A stretch of DNA of 64,000 bases from Sporosarcina globispora (GTDB lineage Bacteria; Bacillota; Bacilli; Bacillales; Cytobacillaceae), in the NCBI RefSeq assembly GCF_001274725.1, contig NZ_LGUF01000007.1:3768090-3832089 (forward strand), in the 5' to 3' direction. The notes under the pieces are model-generated. The model did no database searches and had not been told where the DNA came from. It worked only from the letters and a program-made list of their open reading frames with translations. The translations under genes were made by a program, and so were the position numbers. Position 1 is the stretch's first letter. The number at the start of each line of letters is the position of its first letter. Below, piece after piece: positions 16,341 through 24,614 of the stretch.

Positions 16341-16850
16341 TCAAAACCCCAATTTACCCACATTTTCCATTTTTAATGAAATTTTATAAAACATGATTTG
16401 CAAGGTTTGAAAAAATCCATAAATTGGAAAAGACCAGGATATCTGATAGCCTTTCTCATAATGAAATATGCCGAGCTTAACAGAGAACCATTCAATCAGT
16501 ACAGCAAAAATAGTCCATATCGTGACATACAGGATATTTTTATGTCCCTTTACATTTAATTTCACATATAAATAAATGAAAATATAACTGTATGGCCCGT
16601 ACATTATATAACTTAAAAGATCGATGAATTGATAATCTGATGTGTCATTCACATCATAAAAATCCCATGGTTTAATACTAATGGTATGATCAAAGAACAT
16701 CCCTGTAAAAATGCCAATTGTAAAATGAACTGCTGTTTCCAAACCCGATAATTTTTTAGGCAGTTTCCAAATAAGAATGCCCGCTGCCATTAAATTAACT
16801 AATACAAACCATTCGTTTGCATCAAAAGCTCCTTCATATACCATTCCCAT
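16341..16850 (-). CDS. multi-pass membrane protein of unknown function
   Basis: I do not recognise this protein with confidence. From the ATG at 16850, which has GCAGGAG upstream, it is 169 residues with about five hydrophobic segments and a conserved-looking IKPWDFYDVNDTSDYQF loop. The overall plan resembles small Bacillus membrane proteins found in groups (the CBO0543-like type), but that assignment is weak. It lies 102 bases downstream of a second small membrane protein on the same strand, and the pair may form a unit. A longer in-frame start at 16907 lacks a ribosome-binding site. Confidence 0.6.
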   Translation of the reverse strand: MGMVYEGAFDANEWFVLVNLMAAGILIWKLPKKLSGLETAVHFTIGIFTGMFFDHTISIKPWDFYDVNDTSDYQFIDLLSYIMYGPYSYIFIYLYVKLNVKGHKNILYVTIWTIFAVLIEWFSVKLGIFHYEKGYQISWSFPIYGFFQTLQIMFYKISLKMENVGKLGF

Positions 16851-16952
16851 AATTATTATGCTCCTGCTTAAGATACATAACACACCTGGACAATCCAAGA
16901 CCGGCAATCAAAAAGGCACAATTTCCTGAACCTGCTTTAACGACATTCCAAT

Positions 16953-17312
16953 TCAGTTAATAACTCCCGACTTCAAACTAAAAATATCAATTGCAAGAAG
17001 GCAGATTAAGAATATAAGGAAATAAACAAGCCTTTTTCCTCCAGATTGAGTTTTCCAAAAAACATTAATAAAAATTAAAACTAGAAAGGGTCCAATAATT
17101 TCTCTATGGAGCAAAAAGACAATAAATAAATAAGAGTCTTCAGTTATATCAATCCACTTTAATTGAAAAGCAAGTATTGTTGTGTAATTTCGGGCTGCAA
17201 TAGAAATTAGCATAAAAATCAGAGAATTTTGTAAAAAGGAAAGCTTTTTTTCTATAAAGAAAAAGAAACTAAGTGTATAGAATGTAATTACAAGTGCTGC
17301 AGGCAGGACCAT
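16953..17312 (-). CDS. small multi-pass membrane protein of unknown function
   Basis: A 119-residue hydrophobic protein with about four membrane segments and a conserved-looking KWIDITEDSYLFIV loop. It starts with MVLPAALVITFYTLSFFFF, which serves as the first membrane segment. I cannot assign a family. It precedes another unknown membrane protein on the same strand and lies between the nitronate monooxygenase-like gene and paaX. Base composition is AT-richer than the paa genes. Confidence 0.55.
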   Translation of the reverse strand: MVLPAALVITFYTLSFFFFIEKKLSFLQNSLIFMLISIAARNYTTILAFQLKWIDITEDSYLFIVFLLHREIIGPFLVLIFINVFWKTQSGGKRLVYFLIFLICLLAIDIFSLKSGVIN

Positions 17313-17494
17313 TTAATCACCTTATGTGAATCAGATTTTACGATTAATAAAATCTCAAGACGCAATTAATCATAAAAATAATATTGTTTAGGTAAGATAC
17401 ATTTATACATGAATGAGATGATTAAAATTTGGTAATTGTATAATCGTTTATCCAGTGGCAATTTAGTGGACCCCGTACTTAATCGCTTATTTGT

Positions 17495-17530
17495 CCAAAA
17501 TGAAAGAGCCATCCTGCAGAATGGCCCTTT
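17495..17530 (-). terminator. intrinsic terminator after paaX
   Basis: On the minus strand AAAGGGCCAT pairs with ATGGCTCTTT (one G-U) around an eight-base loop, followed by CATTTTGG. It starts right at the paaX stop. Confidence 0.75.
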
Positions 17531-17531
17531 C

Positions 17532-18407
17532 TCATTCAACCATATAAGGATGATTTAATGCGTCATAATCAGCATCCCTGTTTTTAAGTTCATTTCCTTC
17601 CTTAAATACGCTTTCAAAAAATCTTGATGCAGGTTCAGCCAGTTCTTTGTAATAATCACTGAACAGTGCAGCGGCATGACTGCCCAGCCATTTATCAGGA
17701 AGTAGCTCCTCAGGAAGCCCCGGATCTACAAAGAGGAATTTCCGGTATTCATGCACAAGCTTTGTTCTTTCCACAAAACAATCTGCATCCGTCATATTCC
17801 CCTTCTGGATTTTATTTTTATCAATAATATATTTCTGGCTGTATTCGGAAATAAACTCCTGGTATCTTTCATTGATCTCTGTCAGGTTCCAGCTTTTTTC
17901 AACAATTTCGATATTCTTATGCGGACCTGCATACCTGGCAATGAAGAAATCAACGTAGTCGGCAATATCATATTTCTCAATCAAATCAAATACTTGTTTC
18001 TCAAGATTATTAGCTGAGATCCAACAGCTGCTGGACATGGAGCCAAAACCGCTCCAAACAAGCTCCTTCCGCAATTCATCCCGTACATTGCGGATTTCTT
18101 CCGGGATAGTATACATAAGTATGCGCCACCTGCCATCCCACTCTTCAGGCTTTAATTTAAAGATGCGCTTAGCCGCTTCCTCAATCCTTTTCTGCCCTCT
18201 TGGCGTTAAGGAATAATAGCTTTTATTACCGATCTTTTCTGCGCTCACCCATCCCTGCTTATTCATTCTTGAAATAGCTGCTCTGACAGACTGATCATTA
18301 TGACCAAATTCGCTTAAAAGCTTTATCAGGCTTCCAATCCAAATTTTGCTTCCATAATGTGAAATATAATCGCCATAAAGTGTGAAAATCATTGACCTCG
18401 TATTCAA
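17532..18407 (-). CDS. paaX: PaaX family transcriptional repressor of phenylacetate catabolism
   Basis: A 291-residue regulator. The N terminus (SMIFTLYGDYISHYGSKIW to AISRMNKQGWVSAEK) is the PaaX winged-helix DNA-binding domain. The middle segment DGRWRILMYTIPEE is the PaaX central domain, known to have a Cas2-like fold, and the C-terminal PaaX_C domain completes it. PaaX proteins repress paa genes and are released by phenylacetyl-CoA. It lies directly downstream of the paa operon but beyond a strong terminator, with its own promoter carrying an AACG/CGTT dyad, so autoregulation is likely. Confidence 0.9.
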   Translation of the reverse strand: MNTRSMIFTLYGDYISHYGSKIWIGSLIKLLSEFGHNDQSVRAAISRMNKQGWVSAEKIGNKSYYSLTPRGQKRIEEAAKRIFKLKPEEWDGRWRILMYTIPEEIRNVRDELRKELVWSGFGSMSSSCWISANNLEKQVFDLIEKYDIADYVDFFIARYAGPHKNIEIVEKSWNLTEINERYQEFISEYSQKYIIDKNKIQKGNMTDADCFVERTKLVHEYRKFLFVDPGLPEELLPDKWLGSHAAALFSDYYKELAEPASRFFESVFKEGNELKNRDADYDALNHPYMVE

Positions 18408-18440
18408 CTTGCTTTCATCCTCATTTCATCATGTGGGTTG

Positions 18441-18457
18441 AACGGAAAAAATTCGTT
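18441..18457. promoter_or_regulatory. candidate operator AACG-N9-CGTT ahead of paaX
   Basis: A four-base inverted repeat preceded by TATAACG-like sequence, located just downstream of the paaX -10 element. It resembles dyads near the thioesterase and paaK promoters. Confidence 0.35.
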
Positions 18458-18464
18458 ATATACA

Positions 18465-18494
18465 ATTGTACTAAAATTAGGCATTTTTGAACAA
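18465..18494 (-). promoter_or_regulatory. candidate promoter of paaX
   Basis: TTGTTC and TACAAT with an 18-base spacer on the minus strand, about 60 bases ahead of the start codon. Confidence 0.4.
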
Positions 18495-18565
18495 TACTTT
18501 TTCGGCATACTAAATAATTTGACTGCCTCTCCCTTTATACATCACCGCCAAAGTCTTTATAAACC

Positions 18566-18597
18566 CTAAAAACCATAGAGAATAAAGTCTCTATGGT
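18566..18597 (-). terminator. intrinsic terminator of the paa operon
   Basis: ACCATAGAGA and TCTCTATGGT pair perfectly around a six-base loop and run into TTTTTAGG on the minus strand. The stem begins at the paaJ stop codon. Confidence 0.88.
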
Positions 18598-19793
18598 CAG
18601 CGCTCCACGATTGTAGAAATACCCTGGCCAACTCCCACACACATCGTTGCCAGGCCGTATTTTGAATTCCTGCGCTTCATTTCATGCAATAACGTTGTCA
18701 GAATACGGGCACCGCTAGCCCCAAGCGGATGGCCAAATGCAATCGCTCCGCCATTTACATTTACCCGCTCCGAATCGGCACCAAGTTCTTTTATGCAGGC
18801 AAGGGATTGTGAAGCAAAAGCTTCATTTAATTCGGTTAAATCTATATCATTCATGGTAAGTCCAGCTCTCTTCAAAGCTTTCTGAGTGGAATAAACAGGA
18901 CCTGCCCCCATAATTGAAGGCTCAAGCCCTGCAGTTGCGGATACAATATAAGTTCCAAGAGAGTTTAATCCAAGTTCACTCGCTTTTTCCTCAGACATCA
19001 GCAGCAAAACAGACGCACCGTCGTTAACACCTGAGGCATTGCCTGCCGTTACAGTTCCGCCTTGAAAAATGGGTTTTAAATTTGAGAGTTTTTCAAAATT
19101 TGTTTCCGGACGGGGATGCTCGTCACGTGAAACCGTTATCTCATTCCCTTTTTTATCCATGTATGTAACAGGAATGATTTCATCGTCGAATATGCCTTTT
19201 TCAATAGCTGTTTTTGCTCTCTTCTGGCTTTCGAAAGCAAACAGATCCTGCTCCTCGCGGGATATGCCATACTTTTCTGCAACATTTTCTGCCGTCTTGG
19301 GCATGCTTTCAGCACCGTACATTTTCTCAAGCCTGCTGTTTGTAAATCGCCAGCCGATTGTTGTGTCATACATCTCCATATTCCCTCTTGGAAACTCGCT
19401 GCTTGGCTTTGCCATGACAAATGGTGCACGGGTCATGCTTTCCGTACCCCCTGCAATAAAAATATCTCCTTCTCCGGCTAGAATGGCCCGTGCAGCATAA
19501 TTCACAGCGTCTAAACCAGACCCGCAAAGCCGGTTAACTGTTGAAGCAGCCACTTCGACAGGCAAACCGGCGAGCAAAGCTGCCATCCTGGCCACATTGC
19601 GATTATCTTCTCCCGCCTGATTGGCATTTCCCAGTATGACCTCTTCTATTTCTGCAGGATTCAAGCTTGGGTTTCTCTCCAGCAGCGCCCTAATGGCGAT
19701 GGCTCCCAAATCATCCGGACGAATATCCTTTAAAGCACCCTTATATCTTCCGATGGGAGTCCTGACAGCATCCACAATTACTGCTTTTCTCAT
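18597..19793 (-). CDS. paaJ: acetyl-CoA acyltransferase, probable 3-oxoadipyl-CoA thiolase
   Basis: A 398-residue thiolase. The acylated cysteine is in [14 protein letters not shown] (about residue 90), the catalytic histidine in [14 protein letters not shown], and the second cysteine in TMCVGVGQG near the C terminus. In the paa pathway this enzyme would cleave 3-oxoadipyl-CoA to succinyl-CoA and acetyl-CoA, and can also act on the earlier dehydrosuberyl intermediate. Its ATG overlaps the paaH stop by four bases (ATGA), indicating coupled translation. It is the last gene of the operon. A general fatty-acid thiolase would look similar, so the name rests on context. Confidence 0.88.
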   Translation of the reverse strand: MRKAVIVDAVRTPIGRYKGALKDIRPDDLGAIAIRALLERNPSLNPAEIEEVILGNANQAGEDNRNVARMAALLAGLPVEVAASTVNRLCGSGLDAVNYAARAILAGEGDIFIAGGTESMTRAPFVMAKPSSEFPRGNMEMYDTTIGWRFTNSRLEKMYGAESMPKTAENVAEKYGISREEQDLFAFESQKRAKTAIEKGIFDDEIIPVTYMDKKGNEITVSRDEHPRPETNFEKLSNLKPIFQGGTVTAGNASGVNDGASVLLLMSEEKASELGLNSLGTYIVSATAGLEPSIMGAGPVYSTQKALKRAGLTMNDIDLTELNEAFASQSLACIKELGADSERVNVNGGAIAFGHPLGASGARILTTLLHEMKRRNSKYGLATMCVGVGQGISTIVER

Positions 19794-20656
19794 TGCTTAA
19801 CTTCCTCTCTGGCAGAGTAATCATAAACACCCCTGCCCGTTTTGCGTCCAAGCCTGCCAGCTTTAACATATTGTTCAAGGAGCGGTGCCGGCCGGTATTT
19901 TTCACCCAGCTTGCTGTGAAGGTACTTTAAATTATTCAGGCGCGTATCGAGACCGACAAGGTCGCCAAGTTCGAACGGCCCCATCGGATAATTGAGCCCA
20001 AGCTTAATTGCTTTATCAATTTCTTCAGGTGTGCCAAGACCTTCCTGCAGCATATAAAATGCTTCATTTCCAACGAGCGCACTGATCCTGCTTGTTACGA
20101 AGCCTGGAAACTCATTAATAACTACTGTTTCTTTCCCCATTCGCTCGGCAGCACGTTTAATTAACTGTGCTGTTTCTTCGCTTGTTTCAAGCCCTCTAAT
20201 AATTTCAACAAGCGGCATTTTTTGGACGGGATTAAAGAAATGCATGGCAATCACTTTGTCCGGGCGTTTTGTAAATGATCCAATCTCGGTTGGACTCATG
20301 GTAGAAGTGTTTGTTGCAAAAAGGCAGTGCTCAGGTGCGTGCTGATCAATCACCTCAAAAATATTTTTCTTAATATCCATCACTTCAGGGACTGCTTCAA
20401 TAACAAGATCAGCTCCACTTACATGCTGTGCAAGACTTACAGAAAGCTTTAGACGGTTTTTGCTTGCTTCCATATCAGCTGCTGTTATTTTATTCCTGGC
20501 GAGTCCTTTTTCAAAGATGCTATCAATCTCTTTTTCCGCACGGACTAGTTGTTCCCGGCTGATATCTACAAGGGTGGTGTGAAATCCCCCGACTGCACAG
20601 ACATACGCAATTCCCCGCCCCATCACGCCTGAACCGATCACGACTATATTTTTCAT
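19790..20656 (-). CDS. paaH: 3-hydroxyacyl-CoA dehydrogenase, probable 3-hydroxyadipyl-CoA dehydrogenase
   Basis: A 288-residue NAD-dependent enzyme. The Rossmann motif GSGVMGRGIA is at the N terminus, the catalytic His is in VIAMHFFNPVQKMPLVEI (about residue 140), and NEFPGFVTSRI plus NYPMGPFELGDLVGLD complete the family signature. In the operon it would oxidise 3-hydroxyadipyl-CoA before thiolysis by PaaJ. A strong AAAGGAGG site precedes the ATG. A terminator-like stem stands between paaG and this gene, so paaH and paaJ may be expressed at a lower level than the upstream genes. Confidence 0.88.
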   Translation of the reverse strand: MKNIVVIGSGVMGRGIAYVCAVGGFHTTLVDISREQLVRAEKEIDSIFEKGLARNKITAADMEASKNRLKLSVSLAQHVSGADLVIEAVPEVMDIKKNIFEVIDQHAPEHCLFATNTSTMSPTEIGSFTKRPDKVIAMHFFNPVQKMPLVEIIRGLETSEETAQLIKRAAERMGKETVVINEFPGFVTSRISALVGNEAFYMLQEGLGTPEEIDKAIKLGLNYPMGPFELGDLVGLDTRLNNLKYLHSKLGEKYRPAPLLEQYVKAGRLGRKTGRGVYDYSAREEVKQ

Positions 20657-20678
20657 GTTGTAATCCTCCTTTCAGTTT

Positions 20679-20711
20679 AAAAAAAGACGAGCACCTGAAA
20701 CGAGATGCTCG
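20679..20711 (-). terminator. intrinsic terminator inside the paa operon, between paaG and paaH
   Basis: On the minus strand CGAGCA, a 12-base loop and TGCTCG are followed by TCTTTTTTT. The six-base stem is modest, so partial read-through is expected. No promoter was recognised between this stem and paaH. Confidence 0.65.
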
Positions 20712-20775
20712 CAAAGATAAACATATAACGGGCAAATATTATAATAGGATTCTAGGCCATTTAATCCAGCAAGGT

Positions 20776-21549
20776 CTATTTCCCTTGAAACACAGGCCTC
20801 CGCTTTTGCATAAATGCAGATACACCCTCTTTATGGTCAAGAGTAAGGCCTGCCAGCCGCTGACCCTGTGCATCTCTCTCCAAACTTTCTTCTAAAGTGG
20901 ATTCCCAGCTCGCTTTCAGGTTCTTCTTTATTATGGCAATGGCCGCTGTCGGCATGCTGGCCAGCCTTTCTGCAAAAGCCGTTATTTCATCTTGCCATTT
21001 CTCCATAGGAATTACCTTTGTAGCCAGTCCCAGCTCTTTGGCTTCCTGTGCATTAACCTTTTCACCGAGCACTGCAAGCTCCATGGCCTTCGCATGACCA
21101 ATCAGCTTTGGCAGAAAGTAGAGATTCCCGGCATCAGGCACCAGCCCGACATGGATAAAAGCTTCTAAAAAACTGGCTTTATCAGATAGGAGTCTAAAAT
21201 CGCACGCTAATGCGAGACTCATGCCCGCACCTGCTGCCACCCCATTGACCGCAGCGATAACCGGCTTCTTACATTTATGAAGCTCCAATACCATTGGATT
21301 ATAAAACCGGCGTAGTACCTCGCCATGATCCATATCCTCATTTACACCCTGAAGGTCCTGGCCAGAGCAAAATGCGCGTCCTTCACCTGTAATAACTAGA
21401 CATCGGACTTCTTTATCCCCGCTTGCCTGTTTTATGGACTGCTGAACCTCTTTATTAAGCTGTTCAGTGAATGCATTCAGTTTATCCGGCCGGTTTAATG
21501 TAATCCATGCAACACCGTTTGCGACCTCATATTTCACTGTTTCAAACAT
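20776..21549 (-). CDS. paaG: enoyl-CoA hydratase/isomerase family protein, probable PaaG
   Basis: A 257-residue crotonase-fold protein. The oxyanion-hole segments RAFCSGQDLQGVNED and AAVNGVAAGAGMSLALACD are present. The aspartate in HVGLVPDAGNLYFLPK is typical for PaaG-like isomerases, which turn ring-1,2-epoxyphenylacetyl-CoA into the oxepin form and shift double bonds later in the pathway. It is 18 bases downstream of the second crotonase gene. Assignment of G and F between the two is based on this Asp motif and on the hydratase glutamates seen in the other protein. Confidence 0.82.
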   Translation of the reverse strand: MFETVKYEVANGVAWITLNRPDKLNAFTEQLNKEVQQSIKQASGDKEVRCLVITGEGRAFCSGQDLQGVNEDMDHGEVLRRFYNPMVLELHKCKKPVIAAVNGVAAGAGMSLALACDFRLLSDKASFLEAFIHVGLVPDAGNLYFLPKLIGHAKAMELAVLGEKVNAQEAKELGLATKVIPMEKWQDEITAFAERLASMPTAAIAIIKKNLKASWESTLEESLERDAQGQRLAGLTLDHKEGVSAFMQKRRPVFQGK

Positions 21550-21567
21550 TTGCTATGTACACCTCCT

Positions 21568-22347
21568 CTACTTCCCTTTGAATTGAGGCTTGCGTTTTTC
21601 AATAAAGGCATTCATTCCTTCTTGTTGATCTTCTGTCGAGAATAATAGATAAAAATTCTTCCGTTCGAATTCCATTCCCTCTTTTAAAGAAGTATCAACT
21701 GCTTTAAGGACTGCTTCTTTTATGAGGCGTATGGAGATTGGCGCCTGATTGGCAATTTGTTCAGCCGCCTTCATCGTTTCTTCCAATAGAAGCTCCTCTG
21801 CGATAAGCTGGTTGACAATGCCATGTTGAAGCGCTTCTTTGGCTGTGATTCTTTTGCCGGTAAAAAGCCATTCCAATGCTTTCGTTTTTCCAACGAGCTT
21901 AGTAAGCCTTTGCGTGCCGCCTGCACCAGGCATTACACCCAGGTTCACCTCCGGAAAGCCAAATTCCGCGTTATCAGCGGCATATAGCAAATCACAGCAT
22001 AAAGCAAGCTCAAAGCCACCGCCAAGGGCAAAACCCTGCACCGCCCCGATAATCGGTTTCTTGATCATGGCAAGGCGATCCCAATCTTTAAATTGATTGC
22101 GAAGCTCTAAATCTATTGCCTGGTCATTTGCCATTTCATCAATATCTGCCCCGGCTGCAAAGGCTCTGCCATTGCCGCTTAATACGATGGCCTTTATACT
22201 GCTGTCGGCTTCAAACCCTTCCATAGCATCAAGAATCTCTGAAACCATCGGGCGGTTGATTGCATTTAAAACTTTTGGCCGGTTTAAAGCAATTAAGCCA
22301 AGCTTTCCATGCTGTGAAACTTTAATGGTTTCATAGCTATTACTCAT
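21568..22347 (-). CDS. paaF: enoyl-CoA hydratase, probable 2,3-dehydroadipyl-CoA hydratase PaaF
   Basis: A 259-residue crotonase-fold hydratase from the ATG at 22347. Landmarks are RAFAAGADIDEMAND, GAVQGFALGGGFELALCCD and FPEVNLGVMPGAGGTQRL; the last two contain the two glutamates that activate water in true hydratases. It would hydrate 2,3-dehydroadipyl-CoA. The ATG overlaps the end of the ethD-like gene (ATGAGTAA), and GAGGAAG upstream supports this start over an in-frame start 15 bases earlier. Confidence 0.85.
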   Translation of the reverse strand: MSNSYETIKVSQHGKLGLIALNRPKVLNAINRPMVSEILDAMEGFEADSSIKAIVLSGNGRAFAAGADIDEMANDQAIDLELRNQFKDWDRLAMIKKPIIGAVQGFALGGGFELALCCDLLYAADNAEFGFPEVNLGVMPGAGGTQRLTKLVGKTKALEWLFTGKRITAKEALQHGIVNQLIAEELLLEETMKAAEQIANQAPISIRLIKEAVLKAVDTSLKEGMEFERKNFYLLFSTEDQQEGMNAFIEKRKPQFKGK

Positions 22348-22648
22348 CTGCTTCCTCACCAATCATAAGAGTGATAATATCACCTGCAAATTTCATGGCG
22401 TCTTTTCCGGATGCCTTGCCTTCATCTGTTCTCATGGCCTCCTGCAAAGCTTCATGGCTGTCATAATACATTTCGCACATCAAATAGTACTTCCCTTCGC
22501 CTCCCATAGGACTGCCAACAATTTTTGTAACTTCCATTTTGCGGAGGCCCGGAATTTTGGCTGTAAGTGGCGCGTGCGTATTAAAATAATAGTCATCAAA
22601 TGCCTCCTTATTTTCAGGGTGCTTATAAAGAGCGATTAATTTTACCAT
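22340..22648 (-). CDS. EthD family protein within the paa operon
   Basis: A 102-residue alpha/beta-barrel (dimeric ferredoxin-like) protein of the EthD family, recognised by VKLIALYKHPENKEAFDDYY and NTHAPLTAKIPGLRKMEV. Members bind small hydrophobic or aromatic compounds; some are decarboxylases or lyases, and many are of unknown function. It lies in the middle of the paa operon between the oxygenase genes and paaF and is translationally coupled to paaF, so a role on a phenylacetyl-CoA intermediate is likely. A 258-base gap with a 21-base periodic array separates it from paaD. Confidence 0.82.
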   Translation of the reverse strand: MVKLIALYKHPENKEAFDDYYFNTHAPLTAKIPGLRKMEVTKIVGSPMGGEGKYYLMCEMYYDSHEALQEAMRTDEGKASGKDAMKFAGDIITLMIGEEADE

Positions 22649-22743
22649 TAGTCAACTTCCTTTCAATTTTTATTGGATTTGATTCAATTAATAGTATTCC
22701 TGGAGCTGAATTCATATGTTATTTGTGTTTTCTTTCCAGGAAT

Positions 22744-22869
22744 TTATCTTGCAGGATTAACAGATTATCTAGCATGATTCTGTTTTTATCGTGCAGTTTT
22801 GTAAATTTATCCAGAATGTTTTATTTTTTATCTAGCATCATAAAAAGTTAATCTAGCATTAAACACAAT
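22744..22869. repeat. six exact-period 21-bp degenerate repeats between paaD and ethD
   Basis: Variants of TTATCTAGCAT begin at 22744, 22765, 22786, 22807, 22828 and 22849, exactly 21 bases apart. Read on the minus strand, in the direction of the operon, the unit encodes a heptad with Leu and Asp (M-L-D-K pattern), giving ILDKFTK, LHDKNRI, MLDNLLI and LQDKFLE in succession. Two in-frame TAA codons interrupt the upstream half. It may be a decayed coiled-coil gene or a helically phased array of protein-binding sites. No ribosome-binding site was seen for the peptide. The rest of the gap (22649-22743 and 22870-22906) shows nothing recognisable. Confidence 0.75.
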
Positions 22870-22906
22870 TTGGCCGTTGTAAATGACAGCTTCGAAAGTA
22901 TTGCCG

Positions 22907-23404
22907 CTACATCATCGTCGATACAGGCTTCATAGCTTCAAATGGGTTCCTGCAGGATTTGCAGTATAAAATACTTCGGCAGGCTGCAGGGCCAAACAGG
23001 TTTTCCATCGTGGTGTATGTGGACTCGCAAAAAGGACAATCCACATGCCATTCACCTGTTTCACTTATTAATTTTGGAGGCGGCGCAATCCCGAATTCCT
23101 TTAGCTTTATCCTTCCTGTTTCACTTACCCGGTCAGACGTCCAGGGCGGATGATAAATAAACTGGACATCTATTTTTTCAAAAATCCCTTCCTTGCCTAA
23201 CTCGGTTTCAACGTTTTTTCGAATGATATCCAGTGCCGGGCATCCCATAAAAGTAGGCAGGAGTTTAACCAATACTGAATTGCCCTCAACTACAATTTGC
23301 TCCAGCATTCCTAAATCAACAATTGAAATGGTATCTATTTCAGGGTCTTTAACATTATGAAGCGCTTCTAACACGGTTTTTATCAACACTTGATTCTGCT
23401 CCAT
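22907..23404 (-). CDS. paaD: phenylacetyl-CoA epoxidase maturation subunit PaaD
   Basis: A 165-residue protein. The N-terminal two thirds is a MIP18/FeS-assembly-like domain (VKDPEIDTISIVDLGMLEQI, and LLPTFMGCPALDIIR with its cysteine). The C-terminal part is a zinc-ribbon-like segment with CPFCES and CKSC pairs. PaaD is thought to help mature the oxygenase or its reductase. It follows paaC by 21 bases and is the last gene of the oxygenase block here. A paaE reductase gene, usually next, is not present. Confidence 0.9.
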   Translation of the reverse strand: MEQNQVLIKTVLEALHNVKDPEIDTISIVDLGMLEQIVVEGNSVLVKLLPTFMGCPALDIIRKNVETELGKEGIFEKIDVQFIYHPPWTSDRVSETGRIKLKEFGIAPPPKLISETGEWHVDCPFCESTYTTMENLFGPAACRSILYCKSCRNPFEAMKPVSTMM

Positions 23405-23425
23405 TTACATCACCCTTTAAAAAAC

Positions 23426-24247
23426 TTACCAGCTTGCAGCTGGATTTATGTTATACACCTCGCTCAATGTGGTTAAAGCTGCATCAAGGTCGGCAGTATG
23501 CTCTCCTATACGGCCATTTCCATTTTTCATTGCCAGGTCTGCTTCTGAGACTGCCAGATTGATAGATTCAAACACAGGCTTCATGGTCAGCAGCCATCGC
23601 TGCTTTAAAACATCCTCCGGCTCAATTAGACCATGTTCCGCCATATCTTTTGCCAGAGGTCCCAATGTTATGACTCCTTCAAAATCAGCTAAAACCTTCC
23701 TAATGGCCGCTTCCATCCTCGTTCTGGCTTCACCGCCAGCCTGCATCAGCTGGATAAACCATGTTTTCCAGTGAAGGAGATGATAATAAAGCTCCATATT
23801 AACCTTTAATGCCACCTCGGCTAAAGGCTGATAAAGAGAATTTTTCAGTGAGTCCAATCTGATTTTTTTCGCTTGGATATAAAAATAATTTCTTACTACC
23901 GCGAATGCCCAGTCATATTGTGCTGAAGATAAGTAATGACCTGGTCCATTGACCACTTCCAAAAGAACAGCATTTCTTCTTTCGGCAGCTTTTCTCGCAT
24001 GGGCAAGACTGTCTACATTGCCTTCTCCAAGATCCTCCAGCAGCTGATAAAACATGGCGGCATGGCCCATAGTATCCTGGCTGATGGATGAAAAGGCGAC
24101 ATCCTCCTCTATATGAGGTGCCAGGCCCAGCCACTCTGAACCCCGGTAGGCTAGTATAAAGTCATCGTCAGCCAGCTGATATAATAATGATGTCAGCGCA
24201 GGCTTAACCTTAGCGTCAATTGGCATTTTACTAACTGGCTCAGTCAC
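23426..24247 (-). CDS. paaC: phenylacetyl-CoA 1,2-epoxidase subunit PaaC
   Basis: A 273-residue all-helical structural subunit of the phenylacetyl-CoA epoxidase, pairing with the catalytic PaaA. Family landmarks are LLYQLADDDFILAYRGSEWL, the ISQDTMGHA segment, and LHWKTWFIQLMQAG in the middle. PaaC retains the ferritin-like fold but usually lacks a full set of metal ligands. A GTG start at 24247 lies inside the end of paaB, giving coupled translation; an internal ATG at 24226 has no ribosome-binding site. Confidence 0.9.
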   Translation of the reverse strand: MTEPVSKMPIDAKVKPALTSLLYQLADDDFILAYRGSEWLGLAPHIEEDVAFSSISQDTMGHAAMFYQLLEDLGEGNVDSLAHARKAAERRNAVLLEVVNGPGHYLSSAQYDWAFAVVRNYFYIQAKKIRLDSLKNSLYQPLAEVALKVNMELYYHLLHWKTWFIQLMQAGGEARTRMEAAIRKVLADFEGVITLGPLAKDMAEHGLIEPEDVLKQRWLLTMKPVFESINLAVSEADLAMKNGNGRIGEHTADLDAALTTLSEVYNINPAASW

Positions 24248-24590
24248 CTTTCTTCATCCCTCCCCATGACAGAATTTCTTTTTCATCAAGCATTTCCTGC
24301 TCGTAATGGCGCCACTTTTTCTTCAAATATCCGTATCCTTTTGTGGTGCGGTAATCTTTGTTGTCCAGACGCTGTAGTGATTGCTTTTCTTCCGGTGTCA
24401 GCTTCCGTATATCAGAGCGTTTGACGACCCAGATATCAGCAGCCGGTTCTCTCCTCATAAAATTTTCCTGTGCCATGACGAGTGCAATCTCTCGATTTGG
24501 CGCCAACAGGGAAAATTGATATTGCAGAGGCGAGGTATCAGTTCTTTGACTAAAGACTTCGAATTCCTGGTAAAATCCTTCGTTTCCCAA
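24240..24590 (-). CDS. paaB: phenylacetyl-CoA 1,2-epoxidase subunit PaaB
   Basis: A protein of about 116 residues with the PaaB pattern: FEVFSQRTDTSPLQYQFSLL, ALVMAQENFMRREPA and DIWVVKRSDI. PaaB bridges the PaaA-PaaC heterodimers in the epoxidase complex. I place the start at the TTG at 24590, because GGGAGGG lies seven bases upstream; the ATG at 24605 falls inside that site. It lies 24 bases downstream of paaA and overlaps paaC. Confidence 0.88.
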   Translation of the reverse strand: MGNEGFYQEFEVFSQRTDTSPLQYQFSLLAPNREIALVMAQENFMRREPAADIWVVKRSDIRKLTPEEKQSLQRLDNKDYRTTKGYGYLKKKWRHYEQEMLDEKEILSWGGMKKGD

Positions 24591-24614
24591 AAGGATCCCT
24601 CCCATCTGAACGGT

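Noticed and set aside
16297..16389. 30-codon plus-strand ORF with GGAAGGA upstream and a TTGACA further back
   Set aside because: It overlaps the end of the opposite membrane protein gene, has no recognisable sequence and a poor -10 element; at most a gene-start relic.
17532..18407. Cas2-like fold in PaaX as a hint of a CRISPR-Cas locus
   Set aside because: The Cas2-like domain is a normal part of PaaX regulators and there are no other cas genes or arrays.
22600..22851. Plus-strand ORF across the 21-bp repeats
   Set aside because: It runs against the operon, lacks a start site, and its repeat is the mirror of the minus-strand heptads.
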